Assembly (NCBI GenBank): GCA_051453625.1
Contig: JBOZIK010000001.1
Coordinates: 66,470,646-66,534,645 of the forward strand
Direction of reading: 5' to 3'
Origin: Welwitschia mirabilis
Lineage: Eukaryota > Gnetophyta > Gnetopsida > Welwitschiales
Length of the DNA stretch: 64,000 nucleotides
The notes below the pieces were generated by a model. The model was not told the DNA's origin. It searched no databases and saw only the letters and a program-made list of their open reading frames with translations. The position numbers were made by a program, and so were the translations under genes. This document shows, one piece after another, positions 59,240 through 64,000 of the stretch. Each line of letters opens with the position of its first letter. Within the stretch, counting starts at the first letter, position 1.

Positions 59240-59600
59240 NNNNNNNNNNNNNNNNNNNNNNNNNNNNNNNNNNNNAAGCCTTTACCTAGAAGTAATGGAT
59301 AACCTTTATTATGCTCAAATTCAATTACAAATACATCTATAGGATAGAATTCTTCTTTTATTTAAATCAATCTTTGATTACTCTTAAAAGTTTCTTTACT
59401 AATATATGTACTAATTCTAAAACAATCCTTGTAGGATCAATTCTACTTTCTAAACTAAGTCTTTGATAAATGTACAAAGGCATACTATTAAAACTTATTC
59501 CTATATTGATTATGGATTTTTTTTTTTTTTTGTTTCATTCTAAAGTAATACTAACTATTTCTACCCCTAAATCCTTAAACTTTGGGCATTTTATAAAACT
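59240..59600 (-). pseudogene. Athila/Tat protease
   Basis: The minus strand reads INIGISFNSMPLYIYQRLSL (family IDLGASINLMP.S...KLGL), with the active-site D-L/T-G decayed to N-I-G. Then comes DPTRIVLELVH (L.PTRM.LQLAD.S) and, downstream, FYPIDVFVIEFEHNK and YPLLLGKGF (FP.DFVVLDM......P.ILGRPFL). A run of fourteen T at 59520-59533 sits at the active site and breaks the frame. A duplicated piece of the C-terminal end lies beyond the gap at 58897-58965. Confidence 0.75.
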
Positions 59601-59739
59601 AAGTTGGTTATATATTGCATTGGGAAGAGTTTACTAGGCATAGATTTCTTTTGTTTTCTCTTAATCAGATTTTTACATGACTTAGAATATTTAGAATTCT
59701 CTTGCAAAAGTTTTTAAAATGATAANNNNNNNNNNTATT

Positions 59740-60990
59740 TTTCATTAAGGGTTTAAGATGTTTATCAAATATAGGATTAGTATTTAATCTACCAAGCCAA
59801 AGAGTAGTAGGTTTCTTAACTTTATCTTGAGAAAAAAATTTCTTATCATTATTTAAAGAAGAAGGAAAAGAATAGTTTTCTAAGATTTTGATATCCTCTT
59901 CTTCTTCATCATTTTTATCATTTTGAGATGTTGAATCCTCTTGGATAGGTAGTGTTATATCATTTTCACTTCTTGTTACAATCTTATAATCCTTTTTTTC
60001 TTCATTAGGGTTTGGTAAAGGTTGTGTTGTAAGTAACCCTAATGATCTTCAATTAGCAAGCATAGTTTTTTATAAAACATTAATAATATTTTCAATGTTT
60101 AAATTTGTTTTCTTTTGAGATTTTCTTAAATTATCAATGGAATTTCTAAGTGGATCACTCTAGTTTTGTGAATTTGATATGCTTGCTTGACAATTTGAAT
60201 TGTTTGGTTGAAGTTTGACTCATTCATTTGAAAGTTAGCATTCTCAAATATACTTCTAAATGGTTGGAAATTAAGATGATTAGCTTAAAAGTTCTTAAAT
60301 TTTTTTTCAAAAGATTTAAAGTCTAGCTTCTTATTATTCTAGATTGAAATTGATTTTAATTTTGGTTTTGATTTTGATTTTTATTTTGGTTTTGATTTCT
60401 AAAGTTTGAAGTCCTTNNNNNNNNNNNNNNNNNNNNNNNNNNNNNNNNNNNNNNNNNNNNNNNNNNNNNNNNNNNNNNNNNNNNNNNNNNNNNNNNNNNN
60501 NNNNNNNNNNNNNNNNTATCATTTTCACTTCTTGTTACAATCTTATAATCCTTTTATCTTCATTAGGGTTTGGTAAAGGTTGTGTTGTAAGTGATTCTAA
60601 TGATCTTCAATTAGCAAGCATAGTTTTTTATAAAACATTAATAATATTTTAAATGTTTAAATTTTTTTTCTTTTGAGATTTTCTTAAATTATCAATAGAA
60701 TTTCTAAGTGGATCACTATAGTTTTGTGAATTTGATATGCTTGCTTGACAATTTGAATTGTTTCGTTGGAAGTTTAACTCATTCATTTGAAAGTTAGCAT
60801 TCTCAAATCTACTTCTAAATGGTTGGAAATTAAGATGATTAGCTTAAAAGTTCTTAAATTTGTTTTCAAAAGATTTAAAGTCTAGCTTCTTATTATTTTA
60901 TATTGAAATTGATTTTAATTTTAGTTTTGATTTTGATTTTTATTTTGGTTTTGATTTTTAATGTTTGAAGTCCTTTGATTAAATGCATAT
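59740..60990 (-). pseudogene. Athila/Tat gag C-terminal region with Asn/Gln-rich tract
   Basis: Two near-identical copies of one stretch (59958-60416 and 60517-60975) flank a 100-base gap. On the minus strand it holds a low-complexity NQNQNKNQNQN / KIKIKTKIKIN tract made of GATTTT-type repeats (60340-60400, 60905-60960). This is followed by sequence with L-E-N-A-N-F-Q-M-N-E and S-Q-N-S-S-D-P-L-R-N-S-I-D, like the segment after the zinc finger in Athila gag. A probable zinc-knuckle remnant (C-D-L-C-E-Y-N-Y-Y, 61040-61080) lies just upstream. One copy is probably an assembly duplicate. Confidence 0.65.
59958..60975. other. assembly gap with duplicated 459-bp flanks
   Basis: 59958-60416 and 60517-60975 are almost the same sequence, with scattered single-base differences, separated by exactly 100 N. 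This looks like two haplotypes or paralogous contig ends placed side by side. Confidence 0.8.
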
Positions 60991-61740
60991 AACTCTTCAT
61001 AGATCTTTTCATTATAGGTTGGCAGTAAAGAATAATCTTTTTTTACATAATAGTTATATTCACACAAATCACAAGTTACAAGTACAACTACACTCTTTGT
61101 AGTTGTTATCTTAGCATCTAAGATCATTTGAGTGTATTTTTCTAATGTTGTAGTGAAATCCTTAATAACATTAATTAGTTATTTATCTATCTTTATTTCC
61201 TTCTTTTCTTGTTTAACTTCTTTAAAGTCTTTTATAATTCGGCCTACTATATGATTTTCTTTAGAGGATGGTTTAGGTCATGCCTAACGTACTTCTACTA
61301 GTCCTTCTAACACTTTCCATGCCTTTTCTAATGTGAGATTCATCAAATTTTCTTCATTAACAAAATCTACAAGTTTTTTTATTTAGCTATTAAGTCCATT
61401 ATAAAAGTAATCTACTAATTCTTCTCAAGTAAAAGAATCTATAGGGTTAGAATATATGGCAATGAAAAATCTCTCATAAGTGAAGGCATAATCTTCCTTA
61501 GGTTATTGTTAGAAGTTAGTTACTTCTTTTTCTCTTTTTCTTATGGTTGCTTCACTCATAAATATTTTTATAAATGCATCTTAAACTTGATTTCATATTT
61601 TTAAAATTTTACGTAAAATAATTTTTAATCATAGTTTAGCTTTTTCTTTTAAAGTAATGGGAAAAATAACCATATAAGTATGATAAATAATTCATTTTTT
61701 ACCATTTTTAAAAGTAAGTACTAATTGTTCAAAGTTGGTT
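60990..61740 (-). pseudogene. gag: Athila/Tat gag N-terminal region
   Basis: Minus-strand reading shows EELVDYFYNGLNS (about 61395-61435), then LVDFVNEENLMNLTLEKAWKVLEGL (61300-61380 across one frame). This is the Athila gag hallmark: F....EL...FYNGL......LVD...GG.LM..T...A..LL. Upstream, P-Y-N-I-Q-L-V-L-T-F-K-N and A-K-L-W-L-K-I-I sit where the capsid-like fold (DPH.HL..F) is expected. ACPHH-like motifs are gone. The frame reaches the gap at 61797. Confidence 0.75.
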
Positions 61741-62472
61741 GTATGTTATAAGGGTTTTCCATTATTTTTTCTCTTAAAAATAGAATAGGAATTTAANNNN
61801 NNNNNNNNNNNNNNNNNNNNNNNNNNNNNNNNNNNNNNNNNNNNNNNNNNNNNNNNNNNNNNNNNNNNNNNNNNNNNNNNNNNNNNNNNNNNNNNNNNNN
61901 NNNNNNNNNNNNNNNNNNNNNNNNNNNNNNNNNNNNNNNNNNNNNNNNNNNNNNNNNNNNNNNNNNNNNNNNNNNNNNNNNNNNNNNNNNNNNNNNNNNN
62001 NNNNNNNNNNNNNNNNNNNNNNNNNNNNNNNNNNNNNNNNNNNNNNNNNNNNNNNNNNNNNNNNNNNNNNNNNNNNNNNNNNNNNNNNNNNNNNNNNNNN
62101 NNNNNNNNNNNNNNNNNNNNNNNNNNNNNNNNNNNNNNNNNNNNNNNNNNNNNNNNNNNNNNNNNNNNNNNNNNNNNNNNNNNNNNNNNNNNNNNNNNNN
62201 NNNNNNNNNNNNNNNNNNNNNNNNNNNNNNNNNNNNNNNNNNNNNNNNNNNNNNNNNNNNNNNNNNNNNNNNNNNNNNNNNNNNNNNNNNNNNNNNNNNN
62301 NNNNNNNNNNNNNNNNNNNNNNNNNNNNNNNNNNNNNNNNNNNNNNNNNNNNNNNNNNNNNNNNNNNNNNNNNNNNNNNNNNNNNNNNNNNNNNNNNNNN
62401 NNNNNNNNNNNNNNNNNNNNNNNNNNNNNNNNNNNNNNNNNNNNNNNNNNNNNNNNNNNNNNNNNNNNNNNN

Positions 62473-63113
62473 TTAAATTCCATAATAATAAATGAAAAAA
62501 AAATTTTGGTAAATTTTTAAAGTATTTTATATACCTAGGGTGTTCATACCTAGGTTAAGTTTGTAATCGATTAAACCTTCTTTGATGTTTCCTTCAATGA
62601 ACAACTACTCTCTCTAATATTTTACCTTTTTACAAGAATTTATCATGTCCTACCATGCTCAGTTTTATTTCAGTATGTGTTATCTCTATGATCATATGAA
62701 CAATAAACTTATATGACAACATCAACAAAAAAAAAAAAGAAAAAAAGAAGAAGAAGAAAAAGGAGAATTGCAGAAAAATAAAATTATGAAGTAACATAGA
62801 ATGAAAATAGACAATTTTCTATTAAGTTATCTTGACAATAGAGGGGATGATACAAAATCCTACTTCTTAAAAAGAAAAAAATGAAAACCCAGGGCACATA
62901 GGCCATCATCACCATGTATCATCTAGATAATGAGTGAATGACAGGGAACTTATTTTATAACATAAAACAAAAACTATGAAAATAAAACCTATATTTCTAT
63001 TATAAAATACAACACTACTATAGGTAAATACTTGAACTGAAATACAAATCACTCACTTGAGCAACAACAATCCTTAAACTTCAAGAAACCTTTCTTGGTA
63101 GTAGTGCTAAGAT
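62473..63113. other. AT-rich sequence between gap and family P
   Basis: Begins TTAAATTCC, the inverse of the GGAATTTAA that ends the sequence on the other side of the gap (61788-61796). Contains an adenine/GAA-rich run (62728-62765) and a CATCTAGATAATGAG motif like those in family P. No gene found. Confidence 0.4.
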
Positions 63114-64000
63114 GTTGTAGTGTGTATTTGTACAAACATTAAGTTCTCAAACAAATCTTATGAATTACAAAAATATAGATTTTTCATCACACAACACACT
63201 AATATAGATGAGAGTAATCCAAATGTCATGTTCTTATTAAAGGTATAGATGAGAAGAAAGAGAATTAATTTTAAAAATAAAACACTATGTATTCTTAAAG
63301 TAAAACAAAATAATAATCTAAGAATAGTAATGTAAAAATAATAATGTAAACACACTATGCAAATTAAATGCAAAACTAAACTAAATGCAACTTATATTTG
63401 ATTACCACATTAATCTATCATGAAGATTTTTCCTGTATTACCTAGATCAATTAAGAAAATTAATTACTAGATTAAGACCAATCTAGACTATTAGGTACAT
63501 GAAATAGAATATGAAAATGATGCAAAATTAATCTATGAAAGGAAATCCAATGCATCTAAGCTAACAATATCAATCTTAATAAAGATTTTCCTTATGATAT
63601 ATATCATCAAAGAAGTTGTCATAAAATCAAAAGCGAANNNNNNNNNNNNNNNNNNNNNNNNNNNNNNNNNNNNNNNNNNNNNNNNNNNNNNNNNNNNNNN
63701 NNNNNNNNNNNNNNNNNNNNNNNNNNNNNNNNNNNNNTAGAATATGAAAATGATGCAAAATTAATCTATGAAAGGAAATGCAATGCATCTAAGCTAACAA
63801 TATCAATCTTAATAAAGATTTCCCTTATGATATATATCATCAAAGAAGCTATCACAAAATCAAAAGCAACATAAATCATAAGGGACATGCATAAAATAAA
63901 AGATATAAAAAGAAAAATAGAGTTTTAGTAAAAAACAAACAAACATCCATGTGACAAAGCAGCAACACCTTAATGAAAGACACACAATCCAACAACAAGG
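63114..64000 (-). mobile_element. repeat family P, copy 3 (left part)
   Basis: TGTTGTAGTGTGTATTTGTA at the left edge and the following 900 bases match 20723-21380 and 44748-45230. It runs off the window. A 100-base gap (63638-63737) is flanked by the same roughly 134 bp (63504-63637 and 63738-63871), so the length may be inflated. No coding part of the family lies in this section. Confidence 0.65.

Larger units (their letters stand above)
55673..61760 (-). mobile_element. Athila/Tat-type Ty3/Gypsy element, gag-pol nearly complete
   Basis: Minus strand, from gag (61740 downward) through protease, RT, RNase H and integrase; the 3' end is lost at the gap 55573-55672. Order and motifs are those of the Athila/Tat branch. 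Its last 1.3 kb lines up with the fragment at 25860-26995. Four gaps lie inside (58966-59275, 59726-59735, 60417-60516 and the edge at 61797), two with duplicated flanks. The LTRs are not visible; the 5' one may lie in the gap 61797-62472. Confidence 0.8.

Overview
The window looks like gene-poor, AT-rich nuclear DNA of a flowering plant, probably pericentromeric or otherwise heterochromatic. Almost everything that can be recognised is retrotransposon debris, layered and heavily decayed. There are no rRNA operons, no dense ORFs and no bacterial signals. I saw no intact host gene and no intact coding sequence of any kind. Most coding remnants are broken by stops that look like C-to-T decay (TAG/TAA where CAG/CAA/TGG is expected). 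The exact species cannot be told from the sequence.

Layout from left to right. 1-4.9 kb: featureless AT-rich DNA. 4.9-6.6 kb: a short tandem repeat, a CACTA-like transposon end and a Copia fragment. 8.05-18.52 kb: a minus-strand Ty3/Gypsy chromovirus with both LTRs, a primer binding site (PBS), a polypurine tract (PPT) and all pol domains. Its unusually long leader holds an array of about 91-bp tandem repeats. 20.7-24.6 kb: first copy of a repeat family ('family P') with a minus-strand gene remnant resembling the 'putative plant transposon protein' family. 25.9-27.0 kb: end of an Athila/Tat-type Gypsy integrase, minus strand. 27.0-34.03 kb: a plus-strand Copia element ('family A') with 1.3-kb LTRs, an internal pol deletion and an extra 3' ORF. 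34.26-39.85 kb: a 5S-rRNA-derived (Cassandra-like) tandem repeat split by a complete 4.9-kb minus-strand Tork-type Copia element. 39.86-44.75 kb: a minus-strand element with a Penelope-type reverse transcriptase, preceded by a second copy of its own 3' third. 44.75-46.98 kb: second copy of family P. 47.0-50.05 kb: 5' half of a third Copia element (B). 50.15-55.57 kb: second family A copy (A2). 55.67-61.76 kb: a nearly full Athila/Tat gag-pol, minus strand. 63.1-64 kb: third family P copy.

The elements do not form a pathway; their relation is one of nesting and truncation. Three points stand out. First, the Penelope-type element with a tandem, pseudo-LTR-like layout. Second, family A, whose two copies share the same IN-to-RT deletion and the same accessory ORF, so it appears to have multiplied as a non-autonomous element. 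Third, transposon-protein-like ORFs that occur in both family P and family A. Several assembly gaps are flanked by near-identical duplicated sequence, so some local structure is an assembly product.
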